Of a DNA stretch of 64,000 nt, positions 46,392 to 56,453 are shown one piece after another (position 1 is the first letter of the stretch; each line of letters starts with the position of its first letter). Under the pieces are notes generated by a model. The model made no database searches. It was given only the letters and a program-made list of their open reading frames with translations, and was not told where the DNA came from. Origin of the DNA: Galerina marginata (Eukaryota > Basidiomycota > Agaricomycetes > Agaricales > Galerinaceae); the NCBI GenBank assembly GCA_023014335.1, contig JAECYW010000015.1, positions 186,001-250,000 on the forward strand. The letters are read 5' to 3'. Made by a program: the position numbers and the translations under genes.

Positions 46392-46410
46392 AAGCGCCTA
46401 CCAGGCGCTT
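46392..46410. promoter_or_regulatory. Inverted repeat AAGCGCCT-ACC-AGGCGCTT
   Basis: Perfect 8-bp arms around a 3-bp spacer. A nearly identical palindrome occurs at 51959-51976 and single AAGCGCC(T/C) sites at 44167, 49711, 58189 and 58394. It fits a dimeric regulator site but could be another kind of repeat. Confidence 0.4.
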
Positions 46411-47669
46411 GCAAGTCGTGTTGTATTTTTGCTATCAGCTCGGATATTCTGCCGTATGACAGGCGTCATATGGCTGTGGGATATAAATCATGCCAATACC
46501 CGTTTATTTTTCCACACCGATGTTGAACACATGAGGCAATTGGTCGGCAGGAACTTGAAGGTGGAAGGGCTTCCAAGCAATCTGTCTCCGTCTTCAGAAT
46601 CTCCCACCTGTGTGGAAATCTCCGGCCAACTAAGAATAGTCTCCCTTCCAATGTTTCAAATTGCTTAGAACAGTAGAGCACTATCCGGGACATAATTGAT
46701 TAGGATTCTGAACAAAATATTAGGGAGGTCAGCGATTTTAAAATAGTTTCCGTTGAAACGTTTCTGAACGAAACGTGCAAGCTCTCAGAACCAGAAACGA
46801 CGCAAAAGCAAGCCTGGAGTCGCTTTTGGCCTCAGAAACCGTGACACGATTCTTGAATCCGATTCTGCCATCCCGTCCTTGATTGATAGTATGGGCTTCC
46901 GAGAACAGGTCGGACATTACAGTGCTTTGCGAGTCACATCCTCCCCAACGGTTGAGTAAATTTTGGCAGGTATTAAAACCTTTCTTTCGATACTCGATTA
47001 TGGCGAATACGAATTTTTTTATTGAATAGAAATATTAGAAATATTGATTCCAAATTGATTCCAAACGTTGTTCACGGCCCGTGGCTGTGCCAAGTGCGCT
47101 GATCGCCGTTCGCCGTTTTGGCAGTCGTGCCACGTTGTTCATCATCCCTGTCGTCGCCGCTGCTGCTCAGATTCCTCATACCCTCGCCTATCTGGAGCCG
47201 CAGCCTACCACGCCATATAGCTAAGCGTTGCGCGAACACTGGTACTGATGATAATCTGCGGCTTTGACTTCATCGATCGGCTTGCAGAAAATCTCAATAT
47301 GGACATGACAGAAAAACTGGTGCTGAGCAGTGCACAGGGACTCAAAAGTTGAAATTTCAGTAAGCAAGTTAGACATTGATGTAAGTAACATCATCGTTTC
47401 ATGCAGTTTTTGCCCCTGAAACTTGGGTTCACAGCTAGAGCCTAGCGTTAGCCCGTTAGTTCGATTCGCATCCCCCTTGTCAAATGTATTACATGGAAAC
47501 TATGCGCAGTTCTTCAACGTCTTTCTTCAATGCCTATTCCTGACCGCGAAAAGGGTAGCTCAGTATTCGTGTTTCCATCTATTATCTTTTTTCGCAATCA
47601 ACTATGACCACCGATATCAACCTGTCGAACAAGACCTGCGAATCGTTCACAACTTACGGCGCCGCTGAT

Positions 47670-48010
47670 GGTCGGGTACGAGAACATCCTCATTAACGTT
47701 TTTCGAATTCTTACCTGGCTAACCTTAGTCGCTCCAGTGCCTATATATCCTTCATGGAACTTGAAGAAACTCTTTGGGTTCGAGCTCGTTAGTTGAGGGC
47801 GAGATTCTTTACTGGCTTCATCGTAAACTCTGTTTCGAACTAATTGCGCCAGCCTGTCTTGAACAATCACCATATCCTCGTCAGATTTGCTACTCTGCCG
47901 CTCCAGAATCTCCAGTCGTGGAATAGCCCGCGCTTCGATCCTCAACATCGCCTTCAACTTATCAACTCGACTTGCAAAGCTTTCACTGATATCGGTGATT
48001 TACGAAGCCA
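47670..48010 (-). pseudogene. Possible coiled-coil gene relic
   Basis: The minus strand reads ITDISESFASRVDKLKAML, then IPRLEILERQSSKSDEDMVI and DRLAQLVRNRVYDEASKE, a charged helical pattern unlike random sequence. Upstream the frame meets a stop, and the best continuation (LSKEAVWLRK) lies in another frame with no workable intron between. I read this as a broken remnant of a small coiled-coil protein gene. It could also be a real gene whose upstream exon I missed. Confidence 0.3.
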
Positions 48011-48163
48011 AACCGCTTCCTTTGACAGCACACTGTAAGTACTTATCACCATTCCATTCCCAATATCCATTCACGGTGTTATCAAAGAAACGTGTTGGCA
48101 TTCAAACTCGGAGATATAAATGTGCCGAGTGTCAAGCCAAACCAAACCGGTATTGACATAGCC

Positions 48164-48171
48164 TATATATA
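48164..48171 (+). promoter_or_regulatory. TATA box of array member 3
   Basis: TATATATA, followed 32 bp later by a GTACGT donor of a proposed leader intron (48204-48301, acceptor CAATAG). Confidence 0.6.
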
Positions 48172-48315
48172 CAGAAATCACTTACCGTCAAGTCCACAAC
48201 TCTGTACGTTTCACTGTCCCGCAGTGTTGAAGGCATATCGAGGTCATCTAACATTTTCCGTTACTCTTCGTCGTCGTTTATGCTGACTCGGTCGTCAATA
48301 GTTCTTGCGAAAAAA

Positions 48316-49107
48316 ATGGTCGAATCTCGTGGCAATCCCGGGGCACCTGGGACACCTGGGACACCTGGCGGGTCAAACACTCCAAATACTGGAGGTAGCA
48401 CGCCTAGTAGTGGCTCTAGCGGCGGGTGGGGTTGGGGATTTTGGGGACAAGGAGGACAGGGAGGACAGGGAGGCGGCCCTGGCCAGCCCGGTGCACCAGG
48501 CGCTCCCGGTGCTCCTGGTGGTCCCGGTGCACCAGGCGCTCCCGGTGCTCCTGGTGGTCCCGGTGCTCCTGGTGGTCCTGGTGGGGCGGGCGGATGGGGA
48601 TGGGGAGGAAATGGTGGCCACGGAGGCGGTTTTGGCGGTGCTCCTGGTGCTCCTGGTGCTCCCGGTGCACCTGGAGGTAACGGCGGTGGAGGCGGCGGTT
48701 GGGGCGGTTGGGGTGGTGCTCCCGGTCAGCCTGGTCAACCCGGTCAGCCTGGTGCTCCCGGTGGCGGTCCTGGCGCCCCCGGTGGTGCGGGTGGTTGGGG
48801 CTGGGGAGGTTGGGGAGGTAATGGGGGCCATGGTGGTCATGGAGGTGGTCCGGGTGCTCCTGGTGCTCCTGGTGCACCTGGTGGAGGTGGTTATGGCGGA
48901 TACGGCGGCTATGGTGGGCCTGGTGCTCCTGGTGCCCCCGGCGCTCCCGGCGCTGGAGGCGGCGGAGGTGGAGGTGGCGGTGGGGGTGGAGGTGGAGGCT
49001 GGAATGGTGGAGGAGGAGGCGGATATGGTGGAGGAGGTGGACATGGAGGAGGAGGTGGACATGGTGGATGGGGTGGATGGGGTGGTGGTGGCGGATCCGG
49101 GGCCTGA
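48316..49107 (+). CDS. Collagen-like Gly-X-Y/tryptophan-rich protein, array member 3
   Basis: The largest member, 263 residues, starting MVESRGNPGAPGTPGTPGG. Runs of Gly-Ala-Pro, Gly-Gly-Pro and Gly-Gln-Pro triplets (about 13 in a row near residues 62-100) alternate with glycine/tryptophan segments such as GGWGWGFWGQGG and GWGGWGGNGGHGG, then tyrosine segments (GGYGGYGGYGG) and a Gly/His end. No signal peptide. An upstream in-frame ATG at 48280 would add MLTRSSIVLAKK but falls inside the proposed 98-nt leader intron, so 48316 is preferred. The gene is paralogous to member 4, which shares GWGFW-x-QGGQGGQGG. Two perfect 36-bp tandem copies (48490-48525 and 48526-48561) show growth by unequal repeat exchange. 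Fibrous structural role is an inference only. Confidence 0.75.
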   Translation: MVESRGNPGAPGTPGTPGGSNTPNTGGSTPSSGSSGGWGWGFWGQGGQGGQGGGPGQPGAPGAPGAPGGPGAPGAPGAPGGPGAPGGPGGAGGWGWGGNGGHGGGFGGAPGAPGAPGAPGGNGGGGGGWGGWGGAPGQPGQPGQPGAPGGGPGAPGGAGGWGWGGWGGNGGHGGHGGGPGAPGAPGAPGGGGYGGYGGYGGPGAPGAPGAPGAGGGGGGGGGGGGGGGWNGGGGGGYGGGGGHGGGGGHGGWGGWGGGGGSGA

Positions 49108-50209
49108 TACAGTAGTTCTTAATGGCTCCTCAGACTTTCCTCAAGTTAGTGGGGTTTCATTGAAATTCCTTTACCTATTCTCATGCTTCCTTCACAGGGT
49201 TTCTTGGTTCGAATCGTGCTTCATATCGCTGTCCACGTCTCTCAATCGCTTTTGCCAATCGTTTCTGTCGAATTCTAATTTTCATCCACGTCCACGTCCA
49301 TCTTTTACTTGCCATGTATCGCGTATAACAAAAAGTCATTCTTACAGCTTAGTAACCAAAATGCGGCGAGAGTCCAGTTATGCTCGAATAAGTTCTAACC
49401 AATACACGCCCGTTCACCAGGTAAGGACCTTGACGACAACTGAATCTTGAGTATGCTCGACGGCTCTTTCCCTGGAAGGAGTCGAATGGCGGTTGCATAT
49501 CTTTTACCCAGGTGAAGTTCAGTATTCCTGCTAAACGGTTCAATCTAACTGTGCAGGCATGCTTCCAAGAAGCCCTGTTTGATATGTCAAAACGCACTCA
49601 TGACTTTGCAATTAGTGATGTAAGGAACGGCGATCACCTTCAAGTTCAAGACTAACGCACCATGAGAAGATCCGATAAGACTTTACGACAAGCGCTCGGA
49701 TAAAGTGGGCAAGCGCCTAATTATGGACTCGTGAGATACCTGTCTGGGAACCGGGTTTCACCCAATACATGAGATCTAAACATGCCTTAAACGGCCATCG
49801 GTGTTTGATAGAGAGCGAGGCCATGAGGCCATTTGTTTTCGGATGATCGATGACCGCTGACCAGACTTGACGTCCTTCTAGAACTGCGTTAGATTCAAGT
49901 TGTATTTGGGCCCCATTTCGTGTTCCTGTGTTAGTTTTCAGTAAACTGGCTGTTTCCCCATGTCATTATAATAAACTCCTTCTCCTCGTGTCCCGCGTGG
50001 CAAGCCTGCCGCTGCCTGACAAGAAGTCCGCAGTTTTTCTTTTCGTCTATAGTGCTTTGAATTCCACAACGGCCGTGTGCCGGGTTGAAAATTTCCCTTG
50101 CTGCGAGTTTACGTTGGAGGTCTTCTACCGAACGCATTGCTGCATATCACTGATTGTCCTTTTTATAGCATGTATTGGCTGAGTAGTCATCCTCAATTGA
50201 ACTAAATGA
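49108..50209. other. Spacer between array members 3 and 4
   Basis: No gene recognised. AAGCGCCT at 49711-49718, with a related AAGCGCTC at 49690, lies about 640 bp upstream of member 4. Confidence 0.4.
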
Positions 50210-50217
50210 TATATAAT
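50210..50217 (+). promoter_or_regulatory. TATA box of array member 4
   Basis: TATATAAT. A proposed leader intron follows at 50250-50302 (GTACGT donor as in member 3, acceptor CTCAG). Confidence 0.65.
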
Positions 50218-50352
50218 GGTTCCCACTGAACCGTCAAATCCAGCATTTGGTACGTCTCGAAACCAGACGACATTATATTAAGGTTATTTTTTTATCTCTC
50301 AGTGGCCGAATTCGTCTTTAACAAATTCTTCGACAGCCTTTTCTAGTAAAGG

Positions 50353-50835
50353 ATGGCCGGATTTTATGGTACAAACGGAACGCCTGGAAATAATGGACGG
50401 GGCTGGGGCTTTTGGCGTCAAGGAGGACAGGGAGGACAGGGAGGCGGTCCTGGTCAACCAGGTCAGCCTGGAGCACCAGGAGCTACCGGTGGGGGCAGTT
50501 GGGGGTGGGGAGGCCGGGGAGGCCAAGGAGGCGGCGCTGGCCAACCCGGTCAGCCTGGAGCTCCTGGAGGTACAGGCGGAGGAGGCTGGGGTTGGGGAGG
50601 TTGGGGAGGACGTGGCGGTGGCGGTGGAGGTGGAGGTTGGAATGGTGGTAACGGAGGATACGGTGGTGGAAGCAGACATCGGGGGGGACATGTCGGCAGA
50701 AGAGGACACAGCAACCGAGGGGCTTATGGGGGAGGGCATGGAAGTGGCGGTCATGGGGGTGGAGGTAGATGGGTCGGTTCCCAAAACCCTCGTGCCCCGC
50801 ACGCTCGTGCTCCTGCTGGAGGTGGTCTGTTCTGA
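50353..50835 (+). CDS. Collagen-like/glycine-rich protein, array member 4
   Basis: 160 residues beginning MAGFYGTNGTPGNNGRGWGF. Two blocks of the type GPGQPGQPGAPG and GAGQPGQPGAPGG are each followed by W-rich glycine stretches (GGGSWGWGGRGG, GGGWGWGGWGG). The C-terminal half becomes Arg/His/Ser-rich (SRHRGGHVGRRGHSNRG) and ends APAGGGLF. It is clearly paralogous to member 3 in the N-terminal half. No signal peptide or cysteine. The TATA box is 136 bp upstream of the ATG, about 83 bp after removing the 53-nt leader intron. Function unknown. Confidence 0.75.
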   Translation: MAGFYGTNGTPGNNGRGWGFWRQGGQGGQGGGPGQPGQPGAPGATGGGSWGWGGRGGQGGGAGQPGQPGAPGGTGGGGWGWGGWGGRGGGGGGGGWNGGNGGYGGGSRHRGGHVGRRGHSNRGAYGGGHGSGGHGGGGRWVGSQNPRAPHARAPAGGGLF

Positions 50836-52299
50836 ATTGATGCTTGACTTCTCGCCCAATTTTTGATCTTATGTTCTCGTCGAATTTTGTAGGTACATAG
50901 TTGTCTTTCTTGATTCTTCATATTTTTCCCTCTTCACAAATTCATGCGTACTGACCTCTGAATATTAGTAGCTTGCCACTCTTCCCTTGCCAATTTCCCT
51001 TTAATTCAATATGCCATTAAAAATCGTTATGAAGACCTCAACTGCAGAATAATACTATCAATATAAAACTCATTGGCACGCATGCCGAAACCTCATGGTC
51101 ACTCGATTTGGAAATGTCCTCTGAAGATGTGCCTGCCTTGCCCTGCCTTCTTCTAAGCATTCCTTGTAAGCCGTTACAGTTCTGCCTCATTGACACCACA
51201 ATTCCTTTCATGCTCGAACGGCGCATATTCATGTTGCAAATACCAAACAGATACGGTGCGGAGAGGAACAGCCTTCCTGTCCTCCAGATTGTTCAATGCG
51301 GGTTGAATGGGAAACGACAACCGCGGAAACTCACCTGGATGGGCCTGAAAGAGCCGAATTTGGCTTGGGTCGATCTATGCGAAAAAAAATGGGGTTAAGC
51401 AAGTTCTGGCAGTAAGTGTTTCCAACAAACGAGGCCGTACGAGAAACCACTCTTCTGGTAAGAAGCTGCAAGTAGTTTGATTCGAATCAAGCACCGCTTT
51501 AGTTCCTGTCAGCTGGAAAAACCCAGTCAACTGCCAGCTCAATTGGTTGGTCGAAATATTACCATTCTGTATTTGTTTGGTGTGGCAAATAATTATATCC
51601 TAGCTACTTCCATTGGGTTCCTTCGTAAAAAGGAGCAACTTGTCAGAGTCTCGCCATTGTTTCCCAATTCGCGGGAGACGGTGGCAGGTGATATTGTTGC
51701 TAGACACTAGAAAACAGCGCGCATGACGTGCCTGACTTGTGCACGAGAAATTTGAGGAGGCACGTTATGCTGTACCTGTGAGCCAGAGAGTTAATAGCAT
51801 GAGTCCATGACCCTCTCGTCCCCCTTCAGTCGCGACATATTTTGCGGTTCACCCGAGGTTAAATACACAGGTGATCTGGTAGTTAAAATTATGCTACTAA
51901 AATATGCCTCCACATGGCCGAAGCAGCAACCTGGTATCAAGAAACCAGTATGACGTTTAGCGCCTAACAGGCGCTTATCTGACATAACCAGCTTGTCCAG
52001 TACCCACGAGCAAGTCAGGCTCAAATCGCTGCCATCTATAAAGTGTATACTTAATCTACTACCTCATACCAATTGGAGTTCGCTCATGCGCTCGCCTCTT
52101 CGCTAGGAAAGACTATGCCATTGTAGGATTCTTGCGGTCAGTTCTTTAACTCTGTACTCGTATTTTATTTGTGTCATATGGCGACACTAGATCTCTGTCA
52201 GCCCTGAACATCCTATACAGAACCCTAACTGCCGTTGTTTTGACTAAGAATGAATCAGCTATGTTGCCATTTTCAGTTACTATCAAAGTGGCGATAGGG
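50836..52299. other. Spacer between array members 4 and 5
   Basis: No gene recognised. Contains the second AGCGCCT palindrome (51959-51976), about 380 bp upstream of member 5. Confidence 0.4.
51959..51976. promoter_or_regulatory. Inverted repeat AGCGCCT-AAC-AGGCGCT
   Basis: 7-bp perfect arms with a 3-bp spacer, plus a trailing T, matching the palindrome at 46392-46410 except in the spacer and the first base. Confidence 0.4.
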
Positions 52300-52307
52300 T
52301 ATAAAAA
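52300..52307 (+). promoter_or_regulatory. TATA box of array member 5
   Basis: TATAAAAA, 50 bp upstream of the ATG at 52357. Confidence 0.65.
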
Positions 52308-52356
52308 GTGTAAGATATTATTTGCCTTTTTTTTTCGCTCGTATCCCAATTTTCTT

Positions 52357-52629
52357 ATGTTCGGCTTCGGTTTACCAGGAGCTCCAGGCCAATCTGGCAA
52401 TCCAGGATGCGGAGGGAGAGGTGGCGGCGGTGGAGGTGGGGGTGGGGGTGGGTGGAACGTATTCAATGGCAATGATGGTGCCAACGGCGCCAATGGTGCT
52501 CCATGTGGCTGCCGTCCGAACCCCGGAAATCAAGGAAATCCAGGAAGCTTTTTTGGAGGTGGAGGCGGTGGAGGCGGCGGGGGCGGCGGGGGCGGAAAAG
52601 AAAGCGATGGTGACTGCGTGATTTGCTAG
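52357..52629 (+). CDS. Glycine-rich protein with C-terminal CVIC, array member 5
   Basis: 90 residues starting MFGFGLPGAPGQSGNPGCGG. A short collagen-like start leads into polyglycine, then an Asn/Ala-rich middle (WNVFNGNDGANGANGAPCG), a second GNQGNPG piece, a second polyglycine run, and the end KESDGDCVIC. The last four residues fit a CaaX prenylation box (C, two aliphatic residues, then C), which would anchor the protein to membranes. The preceding acidic tail is accessible-looking. No signal peptide, consistent with cytosolic prenylation. An in-frame upstream ATG at 52171 precedes the TATA box and is not used. Prenylation is an inference. Confidence 0.7.
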   Translation: MFGFGLPGAPGQSGNPGCGGRGGGGGGGGGGGWNVFNGNDGANGANGAPCGCRPNPGNQGNPGSFFGGGGGGGGGGGGGGKESDGDCVIC

Positions 52630-53317
52630 ACGCTCACATCTGAAGTGACGATTGACTTCCGACACGGTGTGAGTGTCCTCGTCTTTTTTATACTATACTG
52701 ACAATCTAATTATTGACCCTAGTTAGGCGATGGACATGGATTGCAAACGTAGTCTACTGGGCTGAAATCCAAGTCGATCATCGAACTGGGGAGTGTCACC
52801 CAGGTAGACGCAAGCTAAAATGATTATTTGTTTCTCATTGGATGTTAAAAACGAGCCTTGACGATTGTTTGCGACGAAACTTATTGCCATACTTAACGCG
52901 ACTGATACCAAGAACTTATTATGGTGACTGACTCTTACCTGACATACACTTATACTTTCCCCACACCGTGATTTGAACCTAAACACTTTGCTATTAGACA
53001 ATCTTCGCAGTGAGCGATTGATTAACTTAGTATGTATCGTTAACGACTTGCTTTTTTAATCTTCGATCTCACATAAGTCCTTCGAATTGCGAAATTTTAT
53101 TATAAACGAAAAGTCAAGCAACCCAACAAAACATTCCAAACTTCTCTCTACTACTGCTAATGGTCAAATAACTCAATCTAACAGAAGAAGACTGACCCAC
53201 CAAGTTGATCCATTCACGCTGCTTGTAATAGATGTACGATACTACGGTGATAGTGATAGTCCTTATAATATAGTGAGCAGATGCAGGAATAATATTGGCG
53301 GTTGGGGACTTACAATC
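52630..53317. other. Spacer; left edge of a segmental duplication
   Basis: No gene recognised. From about 53090 the sequence resembles 56270 onward (for example CATTCCAA and CACCAAGTTGAT), the left part of the duplication that carries members 6 and 7. Confidence 0.4.
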
Positions 53318-53542
53318 CTACTGACGGCATCCACCACCACCACCACCACCACCACCTCCGCCGCCGCCACCTCCTCCTCCTCCGCCTCCTCCACCTCCAC
53401 CCCCACCTCCGCCGCCGCCTCCACCGCCTCCTCCTCCACCCCCACCGTAGTATCCGCCTCCGCCTCCACCGCCGCCACCACCACCATAACCACCACCGCC
53501 ACCGCCGCCGCCTCCACCACCGTATCGGTTATAACGAGACAT
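53318..53542 (-). CDS. Polyglycine protein, array member 6 (MSRY type)
   Basis: 74 residues starting MSRYNRYGGGG with a nearly unbroken glycine run broken by occasional Tyr, ending GCRQ. The stop is followed after 4 nt by GTAAGT (donor at 53313), a splice donor placed identically after the stop of member 7, so a 3'-untranslated intron or alternative C-terminus is likely. The start is chosen because member 7 has the same MS-x-Y opening and lacks the further-upstream ATG present here at 53569. A TATATAAT box lies 66 bp upstream. No signal peptide. A single cysteine lies near the C-terminus. Confidence 0.65.
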   Translation of the reverse strand: MSRYNRYGGGGGGGGGGGYGGGGGGGGGGGYYGGGGGGGGGGGGGGGGGGGGGGGGGGGGGGGGGGGGGGGCRQ

Positions 53543-53607
53543 TGATACTATCTGTTGAGGAATATTCAACTATAGGTGCACTGAAAGCAGTGATGACTTT
53601 CAAGCCT

Positions 53608-53615
53608 ATTATATA
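53608..53615 (-). promoter_or_regulatory. TATA box of array member 6
   Basis: TATATAAT on the minus strand, at the equivalent place to the box of member 7. Confidence 0.6.
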
Positions 53616-53770
53616 TCTAAGTTTGAGATTGCAGATACGGTAGATTGTTCGTAGAGGTCGAATTGATTAGTTTGTTAGATCGGCGGAATTGTATCGGAAC
53701 AAGACAAGGACGTACCTCATGGCTTTCGCCAGATATACACGCCGAATTGATTCGACGAACAAAGAAGGTG

Positions 53771-53899
53771 ATGTCTGCAAAGTACAAACAAGCGTTCATG
53801 ACGGATGTCAAGACTAAGATCGCGTTCTTTGGAATCATGTCCAGTTTGGTTTGGCTTGGACTGGGCAACTGGCGGGGTTTTTCCATCCCGGAGTTATAA
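53771..53899 (+). CDS. Short conserved ORF in duplication copy 1 (ends IPEL)
   Basis: 42 residues, MSAKYKQAFMTDVKTKIAFF to GFSIPEL. Copy 2 of the duplication holds MAAKHKQTFMTDVNSKMSFC to GFPIPEL at 57054-57173. Length differences between copies are multiples of three and the stop is shared, as expected for coding sequence. It lies on the opposite strand to, and upstream of, the polyglycine gene. It may be a separate small protein or the last exon of a longer gene. No domain recognised. Confidence 0.4.
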   Translation: MSAKYKQAFMTDVKTKIAFFGIMSSLVWLGLGNWRGFSIPEL

Positions 53900-54314
53900 G
53901 ATAAAATTGGGTGAACACTGACCACAATCTGATTTACACGTCGCGGCTAAGTATTCAGCCTGAAGGCTAACTTGCTTCACCACCACGCCCCACTGCCTCA
54001 ATGCTTGTGAGTACCACGGCGTCATCGGTTTTGACAAAGTAGATAGTAGTACCTGACAGTGTCCAATGGCTAAAAGTACTTGAAGAATGACATCGTGGGA
54101 GTGCCTACTCAAAGGTCGCAAGGCTATGCTGGTATGTACCTTAGAGATTCACGCCGAACTTGAAGTGATGGTTCCAGTCCGTAGGGCCATTTTCCGTTTA
54201 TTCGTCCTAGAACCCTCACGCATCAGCAAAAGGGGCATGTCACAGTATTGCAATACCGTGCATTGCGTACCATTCATTTTCCCACAATTTTGGGTCCACC
54301 TTGCAACGGTCCGG
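53900..54314. other. Spacer inside duplication copy 1
   Basis: No gene recognised. Aligns with 57430-58045 of copy 2. Confidence 0.35.
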
Positions 54315-55812
54315 TCAAGGCGCCGATATCTTTGGGACATCCTTGGATGCTCGCGGGATTACTCGCCACTCATTTAATGGCCGACGAGGATTTGTAGGCG
54401 ATGTATTATCCACATAACTCTTGGCCAGCGAATACAATGGCCCATGGGTCCACACTAGAGGTTCTATTAGTTTAATCTTATTCAACGATGGAGGAAAAAT
54501 AAATACCTGGAGGAGATCTTCGAAATCCCTGGCTGCGAGCTTTTTCATAACCGATGCGTTGTTAGAAAAACGACGGATGGTGTTCCTTCCAAAAGTTGAG
54601 ACGCCCGTATCTGGATCGAGCAGGTAAATAAAATCAATAGTACGTGACGACAATAGTTAGACATACCGCCAATTCAATGCCTGAATACTCAGGGGAGATA
54701 CGCGATATCATGAGCTGCGAAGTTACTTGGAAGTACTTCGAAAGGTTTCCAAAAAACAGATAAATTGGCCATAGAGCCACATCGCCAAAGTTTGCCAGGT
54801 GAGTTGAGTCCGATGACAGCATTATCGCAGCGATTACAGTTTCGAGATGAGGACCTGGTTCTGGGGGCTGTTTCATTACCTTGACGTGTTCTCCGTAGAA
54901 AGCGACTGAAATGTAGACTTCAGTGATAACACGGCCAGGCATGCTCGTCGGAGTACGCTTCCATAATTGGCGACAGGGTGTGAGATAAAACGAGTTCGCA
55001 TTTTCGTCCTGAAATGCCGAGACGATGGTTTCAACAATGCTGCGGTAACGGACAGTTGGAACGTCTAATGTGGGAGCCAATGCCTCAGGGTTGTGTTTAG
55101 GCGACGGTCGACGTTGTCCAGCCTTTTTTTTCGCGAATGGGGATTTCTGTTCCTCAGTATCAAGCCGTCGAAGCTCTCGAGTAACACTGAAGCCCTTTGG
55201 ATGTTCGCGATCGAAGTCATCAGCCAGAAGGACCTCCTTAACGAGTCGGTCAAGCTCAGAAATCAATTTAACATTTGCGCCAGAGCATAACCAGTTCATG
55301 AGGCGAAAGACAGTGGAGTTTAGAAAAGGTGCAAAAAGTTCGCCTTGTCCCTCAAACGAACGGGAGATACCGAACGCTTTCCACTATTGACCTTGCTCCC
55401 GAGTCTGCGCCGTCGCTAGGCCAGGAGAATCGCAGAAGTTGTCCAGGTCTTCGTTTTCGTCAGTCTCCTTCGTTGCAAAGGATCATGATGGGTATTCACG
55501 ATAGAGACCCAAATTTGTTGAGAACCGTTTTAAACAACATGATTCCGGTGCAGGAGGCGGGGCAGGAGGTTCCGGAGTGTGATTTCGGGGTTTGGTAGCT
55601 GGCTGTGGCGGTTGGCGTTGGCGAGGTGGGACGTGAGGAAGACGAGTCGTTGAATTTGGCAAGAAATCAGCGAATTTCCGTGGAAACTTGCGTATGCGCC
55701 CGCAGGAAGTCGGCGGAGGAACAAATTCGGGGGCAGAAGTCTCACAGATTGGAGAGACAGGCTGACCTGGGGCAGAACCTGTTTCAGCGGGAATGGGATT
55801 GATGTCCATCAA
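54315..55812 (-). mobile_element. Decayed Plavaka-like DNA transposon (transposase remnant)
   Basis: Three minus-strand pieces match the order of Plavaka-type transposases, the CACTA-related elements of basidiomycetes. The N-terminal piece (about 55812-55490) has a proline-rich leader with RIRKFPRKFADFLPN and GLYREYPS. The middle piece (about 55299-54660) contains LTPCRQLWKR, TEVYISVAFYGEH, MLSSDSTHLANFGDVALWPI and YLFFGNLSKYFQV, the strongest match. The last piece (about 54650-54360) has TFGRNTIRRFSNN and MKKLAARDFEDLLQ, which in full elements lies far downstream. The catalytic middle is missing and frames shift, so this is an internally deleted, inactive copy. It sits between the two copies of the segmental duplication. 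Confidence 0.75.
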
Positions 55813-56453
55813 ATCGTTTTCATTTTCCTGCTGTCGTCTTACATAGTTGGATATTATTGATCTAAAGTCATTGACTTACCCTAGCCAAACATAAAACCAG
55901 CTTACCTCTGGTTTTTCGCGGCTTTGAATGAATTTCGGTGTTTGGATAAGCCTTGAAGATTCTTGCATTCGTGGCCACATGCTTTGCATAAGATCATAAT
56001 GATAAGAAGAGCAAGAGGTCAACTCATTTCATGGGTCGTTTTTGTTGTTGAGAACGATGAGCGTAGGTTGCAAGTTGAGAGAATGTCGTTGTGCACTGAG
56101 ACGCGACGCAGTGAAAACACAAATCACATGATCGCGATAACCGCGATCCCTGAAAATTCCTGAGATGAGACTTAGACAAACTTCAAGCTTCAAGTTGACC
56201 CCCATGAATTCGAAACCTTTAGCTAGCCGCTCTACAATCATGTTAATATACAAGAGAAGTCGAACAATTTAACAAACATTCCAAGTTTCTTCGACTCTAT
56301 GCTATTGGTCAAATTAACTCAATTCAAAATAAGAGGACAGACTCACCAAGTTGATTCATGTACGCGTCTTATAACAGGTCTACGACAGCAGAATGACAGT
56401 CCCTGAAATAATATGAGAAGATATAAGAATAAGGTCGATGGGAACTTACGGTT
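55813..56453. other. Spacer; left edge of duplication copy 2
   Basis: No gene recognised. The last part (from about 56270) aligns with 53090 onward. Confidence 0.35.

Larger units (their letters stand above)
45293..48163. other. Spacer between array members 2 and 3
   Basis: Nearly 2.9 kb with no intact gene. It holds the perfect inverted repeat AAGCGCCTACCAGGCGCTT (46392-46410) and a possible coiled-coil gene relic at 47670-48010. Confidence 0.4.
53090..54240. repeat. Segmental duplication, copy 1
   Basis: Matches copy 2 at about 56270-58045. Shared marks in order: the CACCAAGTTGAT stretch, the polyglycine gene on the minus strand, its TATA box, a short plus-strand ORF ending IPEL, the words ATTTACACGTCGCGGCTAAG, CAAAGGTCGCAAGGCTATGC and TTCACGCCGAACT. 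Copy 2 carries extra inserts at about 57175-57430 and 57630-57960. Confidence 0.75.

Noticed and set aside
48373..49062. A 229-codon Ser/Thr-rich minus-strand frame
   Set aside because: Reverse complement of the Gly-X-Y repeat. No promoter or conserved start.
48305..49450. A 381-codon open frame overlapping the largest collagen-like gene in another frame
   Set aside because: The Gly-Pro repeat DNA lacks stops in several frames. The alternative frame is a shadow of Leu/Val/Ala codons and lacks the promoter-linked start and the homology to member 4.
53543..53569. Upstream start for array member 6 (MNIPQQIVS)
   Set aside because: The duplicated member 7 has no matching upstream ATG, while MS-x-Y is shared.
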